DNA of 64,000 bases from positions 3,410,001-3,474,000 of the forward strand of contig NZ_CP087203.1 in NCBI RefSeq assembly GCF_026016325.1, read 5' to 3'. The translations under genes and the position numbers were made by a program. This document shows, one piece after another, positions 35,234-45,317 of the stretch. How positions within the stretch are numbered: position 1 is the first letter of the stretch; each line of letters starts with the position of its first letter. This DNA comes from Pseudomonas sp. B21-056 (lineage in GTDB: Bacteria; Pseudomonadota; Gammaproteobacteria; Pseudomonadales; Pseudomonadaceae). The notes beneath the pieces were generated by a model. That model saw only the letters and a program-made list of their open reading frames with translations. It was not told the origin of the DNA and ran no database searches.

Positions 35234-37198
35234 ATGGCCAAGGCCGATCGTGAATCTGCCCGTACATCCGAAAAAACCGTGAACAGCCGCCCCCAACGGG
35301 GTCGCAAAGAGCGCCTCCCGGAACGGCTGTTGCCGCAACTGGCAACACCCGTGGAGCAACCCCCCACGGGAGAATGGCGCTATGAAGTCAAATTCGATGG
35401 CTATCGGCTGCTGACCCGCATCGAGAACGGCGAAGTCCGCTTGTTCAGCCGCGATCATCAGGACTGGACCGAGCGCCTCAAACTGCACGCCGAAGCCTTG
35501 GCCGAGATGAACCTGGGGGACAGCTGGCTGGACGGCGACCTGGTTCTGCTCGACGACAGCGGCCAGGCCGACATGGGCGCGCTGCGGGACGCCTTCGAGA
35601 TCGGCCGCACCGTGGACATGATCTACGTGCTGTTCGACGCTCCGTTTCTCAATGGCGAGGACCTGCGACAGAAGCCGGTGGAAGAACGGCGCGCGGCGTT
35701 GAAAAAAGTCCTCAGGCATCACGGCGGCAAGCGATTGCGCTTCTCCGAAGCCTTTTCCGCCAGCGAGGATGAGATCCTGGAAAGCGCCAGCGCCCTCTCC
35801 CTGGACCGGGTCGTCGGCAAGCGCCAGGGCAGCCCTTATGTGTCACGGCGCAGCAGCGACTGGGTCAATCTGAAGTGCCGGCTGCGCCAGGCCTTCGTGA
35901 TTGTCGGGTTCACTCGTCCACAAGGCGCACGCAGCGGCTTCGGCGCCTTGCTGCTCGCAGTCAACGACCCTTCGGGCCTGGTGTATGCCGGCCGGGTCAG
36001 CAGTGGGCTCAGCCAAGATGAAGTCCAACGGCTGCACGAACGACTCTGCGCACAGGAGCGCGATACTTCGCCCCTGGCCAAACCGCTCAACGCAACACAG
36101 AGGCGCGGCGTGCAGTGGGTCGAGCCTGACCAGGTCTGTGAGATCGAGTTCACTGAATGGACCGCCAGCGGCCTTGTACGGCAGGCGGCTTTCGTGGAAA
36201 TGCTCGACGATATGCCGGCGGACAAAATTGTCCGCGAACATCCCTTGCCGATGAAAACCCAGACACTTGACGCCAAGCGCGGCGGCAAGCACCGGGAGGT
36301 AGAAGTCGCCGGCGTGAAGATCACCCATCCCGAGCGCGTCATCGACAGCGTCAGTGGCGTGCAAAAGATCGAGCTGGCGCAATACTACGCAGACATCGCG
36401 CCGTGGCTCCTGCCCCACTTGAAACAACGCCCCGTCGCGCTGCTGCGGGCACCGGACGGGATCAGTGAGGAGCAGTTCTTTCAGAAACACGCCGATCGCC
36501 TGGAGATTCCCCACATCAGGCAGCTGGAGCCGGGACTCGACCCTGGCCATGCCGCCCTGATGGAAATCGACAGCCTCCAGGCGCTCGTCAGCGCAGCGCA
36601 GATGGGTACGGTGGAACTGCACACCTGGACCGCCACCCGCGACCGGATCGAGACGCCGGACCTGTTCGTCCTCGACCTGGACCCCGATCCGTCGCTGCCC
36701 TGGAGTGCCATGCTCGAGGCCACTCGCCTGACCCTGTCGGTGCTCGACGAGCTGGGCTTGCAGGCGTTCCTCAAGACCAGCGGCGGCAAAGGCATGCACA
36801 TCATCGTGCCGCTGGCGCGCGGCGAAAGCTGGGACGCTACCAAGGCTTTCGCGAAAGCTATCTCACAGTTCATGACCCGCCAGATGCCGAAACGGATCAC
36901 CGCGACCATGGGGCCCAAGAACCGGGTCGGGAAAATCTTCGTCGATTACTTGCGCAACGCCCGGGGCGCCAGCACGGTTGCGGCCTACTCAGTACGCGCC
37001 CGGCCCGGCCTGCCGGTATCGGTTCCGGTCGCCAGGGCCGAACTCGATGGGCTGCGCAACGCCCAGCAATGGGATATCCAGACAGCCCTTGAGCGGGCCA
37101 GGAGCCTGGGGGCCGATCCGTGGGAAGGCTACAGCCATCGCCAACGGATCACCGCCAGGATGTGGGAACAACTCGACGCAGAAAAGCCCGCGGAATGA
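35234..37198 (+). CDS. ligD: LigD, LIG-POL form lacking the phosphoesterase domain
   Basis: 654 residues; the three-domain enzyme of P. aeruginosa is about 840. The ligase domain (about 20-345) has the nucleotidyl lysine Lys53 in VKFDGYRLL, but other motifs deviate: DGDLVLLD (Asp102 where Glu is usual), DRVVGKR (Asp191-Arg192 instead of Glu-Gly) and WVNLK (Asn212 instead of Lys). The polymerase/primase domain (about 355-645) is well kept: LDLDPDP (Asp481, Asp483), SGGKGMHIIVP (His522) and FVDYLRN (Asp571). No 3'-phosphoesterase module is present at either end or in the 33 nt after ku. It works with Ku in end joining; sealing by its own ligase is open to question. Confidence 0.9.
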   Translation: MAKADRESARTSEKTVNSRPQRGRKERLPERLLPQLATPVEQPPTGEWRYEVKFDGYRLLTRIENGEVRLFSRDHQDWTERLKLHAEALAEMNLGDSWLDGDLVLLDDSGQADMGALRDAFEIGRTVDMIYVLFDAPFLNGEDLRQKPVEERRAALKKVLRHHGGKRLRFSEAFSASEDEILESASALSLDRVVGKRQGSPYVSRRSSDWVNLKCRLRQAFVIVGFTRPQGARSGFGALLLAVNDPSGLVYAGRVSSGLSQDEVQRLHERLCAQERDTSPLAKPLNATQRRGVQWVEPDQVCEIEFTEWTASGLVRQAAFVEMLDDMPADKIVREHPLPMKTQTLDAKRGGKHREVEVAGVKITHPERVIDSVSGVQKIELAQYYADIAPWLLPHLKQRPVALLRAPDGISEEQFFQKHADRLEIPHIRQLEPGLDPGHAALMEIDSLQALVSAAQMGTVELHTWTATRDRIETPDLFVLDLDPDPSLPWSAMLEATRLTLSVLDELGLQAFLKTSGGKGMHIIVPLARGESWDATKAFAKAISQFMTRQMPKRITATMGPKNRVGKIFVDYLRNARGASTVAAYSVRARPGLPVSVPVARAELDGLRNAQQWDIQTALERARSLGADPWEGYSHRQRITARMWEQLDAEKPAE

Positions 37199-37215
37199 GC
37201 AACACCCGGTAGGAG

Positions 37216-38115
37216 TCAGATCCAGATGAACACCGCCAGCAGGCCGCCAAAGAACGCCCACTTCTGCAGGTAATACAGCTTTCGGTTGCGCTTTTTCAGC
37301 GCCTTGCCCTGCAAGCGAATCCTGTAGAGCCTGGAGAACGCCCGGTTCAACCCGCCGGTCTTGTCGCCGGCATCGTTCGGCGCCCCGGCAGCGGCCATCA
37401 CGGTGCGGCTGAACCAGCGATTGAACGCGGTTGCCCAACCGAACCGCATCGGCCGCTCCACATCGCAAAACAAAATGATGCGGTTGTGGGCGGTGGTGTT
37501 CTCGGCGTAATGGATGAAGGTTTCGTCGAAGACCACCGCCTCGCCGTCGCGCCAATGGTATGGCTCACCATCGACATTGATATAACAACCGGCATCGTTG
37601 GGGGTTTCCAGGCCCAGGTGATACCGATAGGAGCCGGCATACGGATCGCGGTGTCGAACCAGTCTGGAACCTGGCGGCAGCTCGGCGAACATCGCCGCCT
37701 TGATCGACCCGATGTCCTGCACCAGTTCGGTGGTGCGCGGACACAGCTTCATGGCCGAGGGATGGCTGTCGCCGTACCACTTCAGGTAGAAGCGCTTCCA
37801 GCCGGTCTTGAAGAAAGAATTGAAACCAACGTCGTCGTATTGATTCGAACGCTTGATCTCCCCCGCCTGCAACAGGCTCCGGCCCTCTGCACGGATTTCT
37901 TCCCAATGAGCCTGTAAAGGGCTCAGGTCCGGGAAATCGACGGGGCTCAGGAAGGGTTTGTTGGGCAGCTTCGAACACAGGTAAAGCAGGCAATTGACAG
38001 GCGCCAGGAAGGACGAGTGGTCGCTTAGCTGGCGTCCGAGCTTGTGCCGCACATGTCCGCGCAGGTGCACATAGCCGATGGACAAGAGGTAGATCGCGGC
38101 GATGATGAGTTTCAC
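37216..38115 (-). CDS. lpxO: LpxO-type lipid A 2-hydroxylase (Asp/Asn beta-hydroxylase fold)
   Basis: 299 residues from the GTG at 38115. N- and C-terminal membrane segments (about 2-18 and 282-298) enclose a cytoplasmic Fe(II)/2-oxoglutarate domain with iron ligands His155 and Asp157 (VRHRDPYAGSYRYH) and His202 (IHYAEN), and Arg212 for 2-oxoglutarate. LpxO adds a 2-hydroxyl to a secondary acyl chain of lipid A. The reading frame is open upstream to 38208, but the GTG gives the family start (KLIIAAIY) and length. It is convergent with ligD. A possible two-component regulator box lies at 38213-38229. Confidence 0.88.
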   Translation of the reverse strand: MKLIIAAIYLLSIGYVHLRGHVRHKLGRQLSDHSSFLAPVNCLLYLCSKLPNKPFLSPVDFPDLSPLQAHWEEIRAEGRSLLQAGEIKRSNQYDDVGFNSFFKTGWKRFYLKWYGDSHPSAMKLCPRTTELVQDIGSIKAAMFAELPPGSRLVRHRDPYAGSYRYHLGLETPNDAGCYINVDGEPYHWRDGEAVVFDETFIHYAENTTAHNRIILFCDVERPMRFGWATAFNRWFSRTVMAAAGAPNDAGDKTGGLNRAFSRLYRIRLQGKALKKRNRKLYYLQKWAFFGGLLAVFIWI

Positions 38116-38212
38116 AGGGTCGTCACGCACTGGAGTGAACGGGTTGCGTCCCCTGGCCAACCAAGCGGCAGAAGGGATGCCATCTAAAGATGGTGGCATT
38201 TTAGCCACAGGT

Positions 38213-38229
38213 TGTAACTGAAAGTTAAC
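38213..38229 (-). promoter_or_regulatory. Direct-repeat box upstream of lpxO
   Basis: On the minus strand GTTAAC, 5 nt, GTTACA: 11-bp repeat spacing as bound by OmpR/PhoP-family regulators, about 98 nt before the lpxO start. In Salmonella lpxO is PhoP-regulated; here this is only suggestive. The rest of 38116-38518 holds a small hairpin (38177-38199) and a TACAAT -10-like element (38290-38295), with no convincing gene. Confidence 0.35.
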
Positions 38230-38518
38230 CTCATTTGTGAAAAACTGTCTTGCCCGGGCGAGACCCTATCGTTAACGCGGCCAGATCAGTACAATCGCCG
38301 CCAAATATCGTGCGCCCCCCTTTTGCCCGACACCGTGACCCGGTTTCGCGCACATCCACTCGGGTTCGGCGCTTCGTAATGCTGCTGTCCTCTTATGCCG
38401 GATGGACCCTTGCGCCTGCAACCGCTCTGCCTTTGCGCGGTTACGGATCGGCGCAGACAGGTACTGAACAGGTACTGCCGCACCCTTAGCTACTCTGAAT
38501 GTTCCGCAGGATAAACCT

Positions 38519-40105
38519 TTGATCTCTACAGCTAACATCACGATGCAGTTCGGCGCCAAGCCGCTGTTCGAAAACGTCTCTGTCAAATTCGGCGCGGGCA
38601 ACCGCTACGGCCTGATCGGTGCCAACGGTTGCGGCAAGTCGACCTTCATGAAAATCCTCGGCGACGACCTCGAGCCGTCCGGTGGCCAGGTCATGCTCGA
38701 GCCGAACGTGCGCCTGGGTAAACTGCGCCAGGACCAGTTCGCCTACGAGCAATTCACTGTAATCGACACCGTGATCATGGGTCACGAAGAGCTGTGGAAG
38801 GTCAAGGCCGAGCGCGATCGCATCTACTCGCTGCCGGAGATGACCGAAGAAGACGGCATGGCCGTGGCCGAACTGGAAACCGAGTTTGCCGAGATGGACG
38901 GCTACACCGCCGAATCCCGTGCTGGCGAGCTGTTGCTAGGCCTGGGTATTCCACTGGAACAGCATTTCGGCCCGATGACCGAAGTCGCGCCAGGCTGGAA
39001 ACTGCGGGTACTGCTCGCCCAGGCGCTGTTCTCCGATCCGGAAGTGCTGTTGCTCGACGAACCGACCAACCACCTGGACATCAACACCATCCGCTGGCTG
39101 GAAAACATCCTCACGGCGCGTAACAGCACCATGATCATCATTTCCCACGACCGGCACTTCCTGAACAGCGTCTGCACCCACATGGCCGACCTGGACTACG
39201 GCGAGCTGCGCCTGTTCCCGGGCAACTACGACGAATACATGATCGCCGCGACCCAGTCCCGCGAGCAGTTGCTGTCGGACAACGCCAAGAAGAAAGCCCA
39301 GATCGCCGAGCTGCAGACCTTCGTCAGCCGCTTCTCGGCCAACGCCTCGAAAGCCAAGCAGGCCACCTCCCGCGCCAAGCAGATCGACAAGATCCAGCTC
39401 GCCGAGGTCAAGCCATCGAGCCGCGTGAGCCCGTTCATCCGTTTCGAACAGACCAAGAAACTGCACCGCCAGGCGGTGACCATCGAGCGCATGTCCAAGG
39501 GCTTCGATGGCAAGACCCTGTTCAAGAACTTCAGCTTCACCGTCGAAGCCGGCGAACGCGTGGCAATCATCGGCCCCAACGGTATCGGCAAGACCACCCT
39601 GCTGCGCACCCTGATGGGCGAACTGGCGCCGGACGCCGGCACCGTGAAGTGGACCGAAAGCGCGGAACTGGGCTACTACGCCCAGGACCATGCCCATGAC
39701 TTCGCCGACGATGTCAACCTGTTCGACTGGATGGGCCAGTGGACCCAAGGCGAACAGATGATCCGCGGCACCCTGGGCCGCATGCTGTTTTCCAACGACG
39801 AGATCCTCAAGTCGGTCAAGGTCATCTCCGGTGGTGAACAGGGCCGCATGCTCTTCGGCAAGCTGATCCTGCAGAAACCGAACGTACTGGTGATGGACGA
39901 ACCGACCAACCACCTGGACATGGAATCCATCGAAGCGCTGAACCTGGCGTTGGAAAACTACCCGGGCACGCTGATCTTCGTCAGCCACGACCGTGAGTTC
40001 GTGTCGTCCCTGGCCACCCGCATCATCGAGCTGAGCGCGGACGGTGTGGTCGACTTCAGCGGCACTTATGATGACTACCTGCGCAGTCAGGGTGTGATGT
40101 TCTAA
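38519..40105 (+). CDS. ybiT: ABC-F ATPase, YbiT-type
   Basis: 528 residues, with two ABC domains and no membrane part. The first Walker A is GANGCGKST (about 34-42) and the second is GPNGIGKTT; both Walker B motifs end LDEPTNHLD / MDEPTNHLD. The linker between the domains (about 240-320) is the helical hairpin that ABC-F proteins insert into the ribosomal E site. YbiT is a translation factor of this family. The start is an unusual TTG, supported by AGGA 8 nt upstream and by the conserved beginning [12 protein letters not shown] terminator follows. Confidence 0.92.
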   Translation: MISTANITMQFGAKPLFENVSVKFGAGNRYGLIGANGCGKSTFMKILGDDLEPSGGQVMLEPNVRLGKLRQDQFAYEQFTVIDTVIMGHEELWKVKAERDRIYSLPEMTEEDGMAVAELETEFAEMDGYTAESRAGELLLGLGIPLEQHFGPMTEVAPGWKLRVLLAQALFSDPEVLLLDEPTNHLDINTIRWLENILTARNSTMIIISHDRHFLNSVCTHMADLDYGELRLFPGNYDEYMIAATQSREQLLSDNAKKKAQIAELQTFVSRFSANASKAKQATSRAKQIDKIQLAEVKPSSRVSPFIRFEQTKKLHRQAVTIERMSKGFDGKTLFKNFSFTVEAGERVAIIGPNGIGKTTLLRTLMGELAPDAGTVKWTESAELGYYAQDHAHDFADDVNLFDWMGQWTQGEQMIRGTLGRMLFSNDEILKSVKVISGGEQGRMLFGKLILQKPNVLVMDEPTNHLDMESIEALNLALENYPGTLIFVSHDREFVSSLATRIIELSADGVVDFSGTYDDYLRSQGVMF

Positions 40106-40128
40106 GTCAGCCTCAAGCTGCAAGTGAA

Positions 40129-40157
40129 AAGCCCTGTCCGATGTGACAGGGCTTTTT
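40129..40157 (+). terminator. Intrinsic terminator after ybiT
   Basis: A 10-bp stem (AAGCCCTGTC/GACAGGGCTT), a 6-nt loop and a short T-run, 23 nt after the stop codon. Confidence 0.9.
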
Positions 40158-40180
40158 CATTTCAGTCTGCACAAAACCCG

Positions 40181-40268
40181 GTGGGAGCGAGCCTGCTCGC
40201 GATGGGGCCCTGCCAGTCACCTCTTCATCATCTGATCCACCGCTATCGCGAGCAGGCTCGCTCCCACA
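40181..40268. repeat. REP pair
   Basis: Inverted complete REP copies between ybiT and the MFS gene. Confidence 0.9.
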
Positions 40269-40374
40269 GGGGATTTGCGGTGACCTTCATCCGCACACTT
40301 AGTTAGCCAGCTTTCTTTTATCCCCACCTCGGGCCATGATGAAGCTCTCCTGCCGCCGCCCGCGAACGAGCCTC

Positions 40375-41568
40375 ATGTCTACGCCGCAAGCCACCCCCAG
40401 TTCAATGTCGATCACCCTGCAGATCGTCTCCATCGTTTTCTACACCTTCATCGCCTTTCTCTGCATCGGCCTGCCGATTGCCGTGTTGCCGGGGTATGTT
40501 CATGAGCAACTGGGCTTCAGTGCGGTGGTGGCCGGGCTGACCATTGGTTCACAGTATCTGGCGACGCTGCTCAGCCGCCCCATGGCCGGGCGGGTATCGG
40601 ACAGCGTCGGGACCAAGCGGGCGATCGTCTACGGGTTGTCGGGCATTGTGCTCAGCGGTGTGCTGACGCTGATTTCCACCTTGTTGCAAAGCCTGCCGCT
40701 GCCGAGCCTGGTGATCCTGATTGCCGGTCGCTTGTTGCTCGGCGTGGCCCAGGGCTTGATTGGCGTGGGCACCATCAGTTGGTGCATGGGCCAGGTTGGC
40801 GTGGAGCACACCGCCCGTTCGATCTCCTGGAACGGCATTGCCTCCTACGGCGCCATTGCCATCGGCGCCCCGCTGGGGGTGGTGATGGTCGGTGACCTGG
40901 GCTTCAGTAGCCTGGGAATCGCGCTGTCACTGTTGGCCGGCGCGGCGTTACTGCTAATCCGCAACAAGCCTTCGGTGCCGGTGGTGCGTGGCGAACGCCT
41001 GCCCTTCCGGGCCGTGTTCGGGCGCATTGCGCCGTACGGGGCCAGCCTGAGCCTCGCCTCGATCGGCTACGGCACGCTCACCACGTTCATTACCCTGTTT
41101 TATGTCAGCCGGGGCTGGGTTGGCGCGGCGTGGTGCCTGACGGTATTCGGCATCTGCTTCATTCTTTCGCGCTTGCTGTTCATTTCCAGCATCGCCCGCT
41201 TCGGTGGCTTCAACTCGGCCATCGCGTGCATGAGCATCGAAACCCTGGGGCTGGTGTTGCTCTGGCTGGCGCCTTCCCCCGCGCTCGCATTGGTAGGTGC
41301 TGGGCTGGCCGGTTTCGGGCTGTCGCTGGTGTATCCGGCGCTCGGCGTGGAAGCGATCAAGCAAGTGCCGAACACCAGCCGTGGCGCGGGGCTGAGCGCC
41401 TATGCCGTGTTCTTCGACCTGGCCCTGGCGATTGCCGGGCCATTGATGGGGGCAGTGACGCTGAACCTGGGCTATTCGTCGATCTTTTTCTGTGCCGCGT
41501 TGCTGTCGATCAGCGGACTGGGACTGACCCTGTTGCTACGTCGCCGCGCTGAAAACACCGGTTACTGA
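40375..41568 (+). CDS. MFS transporter, YhhS-like
   Basis: 397 residues with about twelve membrane helices. The motif-A equivalent is RPMAGRVSDSVGTKRAI (about 64-80), and helix 4 has GRLLLGVAQGLIGVGT. The pattern fits the YhhS/YfcJ group of arabinose/drug-like exporters; the substrate is unknown. The ATG at 40375 (MSTPQATPSS) is preferred to an in-frame ATG at 40336. It is convergent with the hydrolase gene and overlaps its 3' end by 7 bp. Confidence 0.82.
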   Translation: MSTPQATPSSMSITLQIVSIVFYTFIAFLCIGLPIAVLPGYVHEQLGFSAVVAGLTIGSQYLATLLSRPMAGRVSDSVGTKRAIVYGLSGIVLSGVLTLISTLLQSLPLPSLVILIAGRLLLGVAQGLIGVGTISWCMGQVGVEHTARSISWNGIASYGAIAIGAPLGVVMVGDLGFSSLGIALSLLAGAALLLIRNKPSVPVVRGERLPFRAVFGRIAPYGASLSLASIGYGTLTTFITLFYVSRGWVGAAWCLTVFGICFILSRLLFISSIARFGGFNSAIACMSIETLGLVLLWLAPSPALALVGAGLAGFGLSLVYPALGVEAIKQVPNTSRGAGLSAYAVFFDLALAIAGPLMGAVTLNLGYSSIFFCAALLSISGLGLTLLLRRRAENTGY

Positions 41569-42599
41569 TCGGCCGTGCGCATACCGGCCCGGGACGGCTT
41601 GCCCAGGGCCTGGCTGAAGAACCGCCCCGCCTCGGAAATCATGGTGCGGTGGATGTCCTTGCGGTCGACACCATCGGCGTCGGTGCACAGCGCCGGCATT
41701 GCGGCAATCTGTTCTTCGGTGCACGGCGCCAGGAAAACAAAGTGCCCTGCCCCGGCCAGGGTCTTGAAATCCGGTGCGGTGGGCAGCTTGCGGGCCAGGG
41801 CGGCGGCATTCTTGTCAAAGGCCACCAGTTTGTCGCCATCGCCGCTGTACAGCAGCACCGGCACATGCACGTCGGCCAAGGTATGGCGACCGAACTTCAG
41901 GCTCAACGGCGCCATCAACAGCAATGCCCGGACCCTGGGGTCAGCCATCGGTTGCAGATCGTCGCGGTCGGCAATCAGCTCGCCCTGGGTGTTGCAAGCG
42001 TCACGGTCGTCCGGCCGCTCCTGGCAATAACGGCGCAGGCGATTGAGATCCGGCGTGGCACCGGACAGGATCAGTGCGGTTTCCCCACCGGCCGAATAGC
42101 CGATCACCCCCACCTGCCCGGCATTGACGAACGGTGACAGCATCGGGTCGTTCAGCGTTGCGGTAATGGCTTCGGAAATCTGGAGCGGCCGCCCGTAGAG
42201 GTTGCTCAGGGTACCCAGCCGGCTATGGTCCTGGGCATTGTCCCCAGGATGGATCACCGCGACCACCACAAACCCCTTGCGTGCCAGTGACGTGGCGAGG
42301 TCGTGCAGGGCCAGCGGCGTACCCGTGTTGCCGTGGGACAGCATCAACATTGGAAAGCGGCCGATGGCAATCTGCGCGTCCGGCGCAGCGTCGATCTGAT
42401 AGCCGCCCAGTTGGCTGGTCTGCTCCCTGGCGATAGACGGATAGAACGCGATGGCGTGCATCGGCTGCTGATCCAGCGGATCGAGAAAGCTCAGCTCATG
42501 AAAGCCGGCACTCCAATGAGGGTGCAACGCCGGTGCGGCCTGCACCGTAACCAGGCTGCCGAGCAGACAAAGCAGGAACCCTGCACCAAGACGTATCAT
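41562..42599 (-). CDS. Secreted alpha/beta hydrolase (dienelactone hydrolase-like)
   Basis: 345 residues. The signal peptide (about 1-22, ending TVQAA) indicates the periplasm or export. The alpha/beta-hydrolase core has the oxyanion strand MLMLSHGNTGTP and the nucleophile elbow GYSAGGE (GxSxG), with the likely catalytic His in GAGHFVF. It resembles the predicted dienelactone hydrolase / acetylhydrolase group (COG4188). The substrate is unknown, perhaps an ester or lactone. The start at 42599 has AAGGTGGA at good distance. Monocistronic. Confidence 0.8.
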   Translation of the reverse strand: MIRLGAGFLLCLLGSLVTVQAAPALHPHWSAGFHELSFLDPLDQQPMHAIAFYPSIAREQTSQLGGYQIDAAPDAQIAIGRFPMLMLSHGNTGTPLALHDLATSLARKGFVVVAVIHPGDNAQDHSRLGTLSNLYGRPLQISEAITATLNDPMLSPFVNAGQVGVIGYSAGGETALILSGATPDLNRLRRYCQERPDDRDACNTQGELIADRDDLQPMADPRVRALLLMAPLSLKFGRHTLADVHVPVLLYSGDGDKLVAFDKNAAALARKLPTAPDFKTLAGAGHFVFLAPCTEEQIAAMPALCTDADGVDRKDIHRTMISEAGRFFSQALGKPSRAGMRTADQ

Positions 42600-42768
42600 C
42601 GAATCATCCACCTTCACCAGCGGACAGGAAGGCCCCGTCGCTCGCTGCCTGGACTTGCATGACCTGCGCCATAAGCCCGATGAGCAGAATACAGCGTTTC
42701 AGGAAGGTTTCGATATTCATTAATGCGCAATGACGGTGATGCAAATCTCAGCACCACCCAAAAACCAA

Positions 42769-42857
42769 TGTGGGAGCGAGCCTGCTCGCGATAGCGGTGG
42801 GTCAGCCAGCATTGAAGTGACCGATCCATTGCTATCGCGAGCAGGCTCGCTCCCACA
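42769..42857. repeat. REP pair
   Basis: Complete inverted REP copies, 34 nt after the azoR stop. The rest of 42600-42890 shows no gene. Confidence 0.9.
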
Positions 42858-42890
42858 GGGATTTCAGAGTCTGATGGACCTGTGTGAGCC

Positions 42891-43499
42891 TTACGCGGCG
42901 GCGAACTGTTCGCCGATCTGCGCCTTGGCGTCGCTCATGGCTTTGTTGCGCATGTCATCACCATAGGCCAGGCCTTCGGCGCGGACGACTTCGATGTCGG
43001 TAATGCCGAGGAAGCTGAACATGTGCTGCAGGTAATCCTCGTGGGCCACGCCACTTGGCTTACCGGCATGCAGGCCGCCTGCCGTGGATACGATCACCAG
43101 CTTCTTGCCGCCGCACAGGCCTTCATAACCGGCTTCGGTGTAGCGGAACGTCTGGCCGGCCACGGCAATGCGGTCGATCCAGGCCTTGAGCTGGGTCGGG
43201 ATGGTGAAGTTGTACATTGGGGCGGCGATCACTACCGCATCCGCCGCGAGGAACTCGGCCATCGTCGCGGCGCTGAGGTCGGCTTCGTGCTGCAGCGCCG
43301 CATCGCGCAATTCAGCGCTGGTACCGGCGGCCACCAGCGTCAGTGCGGAAAAATGACTGATCGCATCGGCGGCCAGGTCGCGGTAGGTCACGACCACGTC
43401 CGGTTCGGCGGCCTTCCAGGCCTCGACCACGTCACGGCTCAACTGGCGGGACGCGGAGTTGTCGCCGAGGATGCTCGAATCGATGTGCAGAAGTTTCAT
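42891..43499 (-). CDS. azoR: FMN-dependent NADH-azoreductase / quinone reductase
   Basis: 202-residue flavodoxin-fold enzyme. The opening [21 protein letters not shown] binds the FMN phosphate; [17 protein letters not shown] (about 93-109) and STAGG (about 138-142) are family signatures. AzoR reduces azo dyes and quinones by two-electron transfer and protects against electrophile stress. The ATG at 43499 has GGAGAG upstream. It is divergent from a LysR regulator across a 127-nt gap, a common regulator-target arrangement. Confidence 0.9.
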   Translation of the reverse strand: MKLLHIDSSILGDNSASRQLSRDVVEAWKAAEPDVVVTYRDLAADAISHFSALTLVAAGTSAELRDAALQHEADLSAATMAEFLAADAVVIAAPMYNFTIPTQLKAWIDRIAVAGQTFRYTEAGYEGLCGGKKLVIVSTAGGLHAGKPSGVAHEDYLQHMFSFLGITDIEVVRAEGLAYGDDMRNKAMSDAKAQIGEQFAAA

Positions 43500-43626
43500 A
43501 TGAGTGCTCTCCAATGAGGATCGCTACCGGGCGATCGAATAGGAGCATCCTACCGATGAAACCAATGGTCGATTAGCCGGCAATAATGCGATAGTTCGTC
43601 CCACTGACAGGACAATCGAGCCGGAC

Positions 43627-44535
43627 ATGCAAGACCTCAACGATCTCTACTATTTCGCCAAAGTCGTCGAAGCCGGCGGCTTTGCGGCAGCCGGGCGAAC
43701 CCTTGGCATCCCAAAGTCGCGGCTGTCCCGGCGTATTGCCGAACTGGAAGAGCGCCTCGACGCCCGCCTACTGCAACGCACCACCCGCCAATTGAAACTG
43801 ACAGCCGTGGGCGAACGTTACCTGCGCCATTGCCAGGCCATGTTGCTGGAGGCGGAAATGGCCGACGAAGCGGTGGCGAGCATGTCCAGCGCGCCGCGTG
43901 GCCGGTTACGGGTTTCAAGTCCGGTGGGGCTGGCCCACGAGATCCTGGCCGGGGTGGTAGCCGATTTCCTGGAGAAATACCCTCAGGTCCAACTGGAGAT
44001 GATCCTGGTCAATCGCCGTGTCGACCTGGTGAGCGAGGGCATAGACGTAGCGCTGCGTGTGCGTGACCTGGGCGATGAAGACCCGCTGCTGATGACGCGC
44101 CGCTTGCGTCAGGCACGCTTGATCATGGTTGCCAGCCCGGCGTTCGTCGAAGGACGGCGGATCGAAACCCCCGAGGACCTCAAGCAACTCCCGGTGCTCG
44201 GGGCAATTGAGAGCGATCGTCTGGTGCATCTGCGCCTGCACAGCACCGACGGGCAGATTGCCGAACTGGCCCTGGAAGCGCGCCTGGGCATTGACGATTT
44301 CATTGTGCGGCGCGCCTGCGTCCTCGCCGGCCTGGGCTTTACCTTATTACCGAGCATGTATTGCGAGCAGGAGTTGAGGGACGGCACACTGGTGGAATTG
44401 TTGCCGGGATGGTCGCTGCCCGATGGCTGGCTGCAGGCGGTCTATCCCCATCGACGGGGCATGTTGCCGGCGGTACGCGCATGGCTCGACCATCTGGTGG
44501 AAGCCTTCAACCTTTGCGGAGAAAGGACGTTATGA
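43627..44535 (+). CDS. LysR-family regulator, probably of azoR
   Basis: 302 residues: an N-terminal winged helix-turn-helix (about 1-60; FAAAGRTLGIPKSRLSRRIAELE) and a LysR substrate-binding domain (about 88-292). LysR regulators next to a divergent gene usually control it together with themselves, so azoR is the likely target, with an electrophile or quinone as signal (inference). The stop overlaps the start of a MmcQ/YjbR-type gene by 4 nt, so both are translated from one message. Confidence 0.87.
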   Translation: MQDLNDLYYFAKVVEAGGFAAAGRTLGIPKSRLSRRIAELEERLDARLLQRTTRQLKLTAVGERYLRHCQAMLLEAEMADEAVASMSSAPRGRLRVSSPVGLAHEILAGVVADFLEKYPQVQLEMILVNRRVDLVSEGIDVALRVRDLGDEDPLLMTRRLRQARLIMVASPAFVEGRRIETPEDLKQLPVLGAIESDRLVHLRLHSTDGQIAELALEARLGIDDFIVRRACVLAGLGFTLLPSMYCEQELRDGTLVELLPGWSLPDGWLQAVYPHRRGMLPAVRAWLDHLVEAFNLCGERTL

Positions 44536-44885
44536 GTTTGAGCGAAGAGGATGTCGCGCGGTTTTGCCTGGGCTTGCCTGGCGCCAGGGAAGATTACAAA
44601 TGGGGCGGCGTGCGGGTGTTTTCCATCGCCGGGAACAAGATGTTCGCCCTGCAGGGCCTGCGCAGCGACTCATTGGCGTTCAAGGTCGACAAGGACCTGT
44701 TCCTGGGGCATTGCGACCGACCGGGCATCCACCCTGCCCCGTACCTGGCGCGGGCCCAGTGGATCATCATGCACACGCCCTACCCGTTGGGTGCCGAAGA
44801 ACTGCATGGCCTGCTGCAACGCTCCCACCAATTGGTCGTCAGCAAGTTGCCCAAGCGCACGCAGGTCGGTTTGTTATTGCCGTGA
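44532..44885 (+). CDS. MmcQ/YjbR family protein
   Basis: 117 residues matching the MmcQ/YjbR (CyaY-like fold) family: GAREDYKWGGVRVFSIAGNKMFAL and the basic loop RPGIHPAPYLARAQWI. Members are small, cytoplasmic and possibly DNA-binding, without a proven activity. Its ATG sits in the LysR stop (ATGA), so it is cotranscribed with the regulator. It is convergent with the DUF1294 gene, 3 nt away. Confidence 0.8.
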   Translation: MSLSEEDVARFCLGLPGAREDYKWGGVRVFSIAGNKMFALQGLRSDSLAFKVDKDLFLGHCDRPGIHPAPYLARAQWIIMHTPYPLGAEELHGLLQRSHQLVVSKLPKRTQVGLLLP

Positions 44886-44888
44886 CAT

Positions 44889-45317
44889 TCACGCCCACGC
44901 CAGCAGATGACTGCCCAGGAACAACTGGTCGACCCAGAACACCTGGTGCAGCAGCACGATGAACCAGAACACCACCTGAAACGACACCTTGCGGGTCTTG
45001 TGCCTGAACACCTGCTGGGCCAGCAACGCCCCGGGCCAGCCGCCGGCCAGCTCCACGGCGTGCAACACATTCTCGGGGGTGCGCCAGGCGTCGGCCCGGG
45101 CCTTGCGCTTGTCGGTCCAGTAGAGCAGGAACGCCACGACACTGACGAGCCCATAGGCCGTCAACGGCACCCATGACGCCTCCTGCAGCCCGAGCAGCAG
45201 CGAGCCCATCAGCGGTAGCGTGCACAGCAGCGCAAACACGATCAACTTGAGCCTAAGGTTCTGTACTGCTCCCCCGGTGTCGCGGGCTGCGTGTCTGCGG
45301 GTGCCCGAATCCTTCAT
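44889..45317 (-). CDS. DUF1294 membrane protein
   Basis: 142 residues with about four hydrophobic segments and the DUF1294 signature [31 protein letters not shown] (quoted in parts: [24 protein letters not shown]). Many homologues carry a cold-shock domain in front; this one does not. The function is unknown. The start at 45317 overlaps the uppP stop by 4 nt, so the two are translationally coupled. Confidence 0.8.
   Translation of the reverse strand: MKDSGTRRHAARDTGGAVQNLRLKLIVFALLCTLPLMGSLLLGLQEASWVPLTAYGLVSVVAFLLYWTDKRKARADAWRTPENVLHAVELAGGWPGALLAQQVFRHKTRKVSFQVVFWFIVLLHQVFWVDQLFLGSHLLAWA

Noticed and set aside
38250..38601. Small open frames between lpxO and ybiT
   Set aside because: They have no ribosome sites, signal peptides or family features and overlap each other on both strands.
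42858..43626. A LysR T-N11-A operator in the azoR-LysR gap
   Set aside because: Several weak matches are possible in the 127-nt gap and none is symmetric enough to choose.
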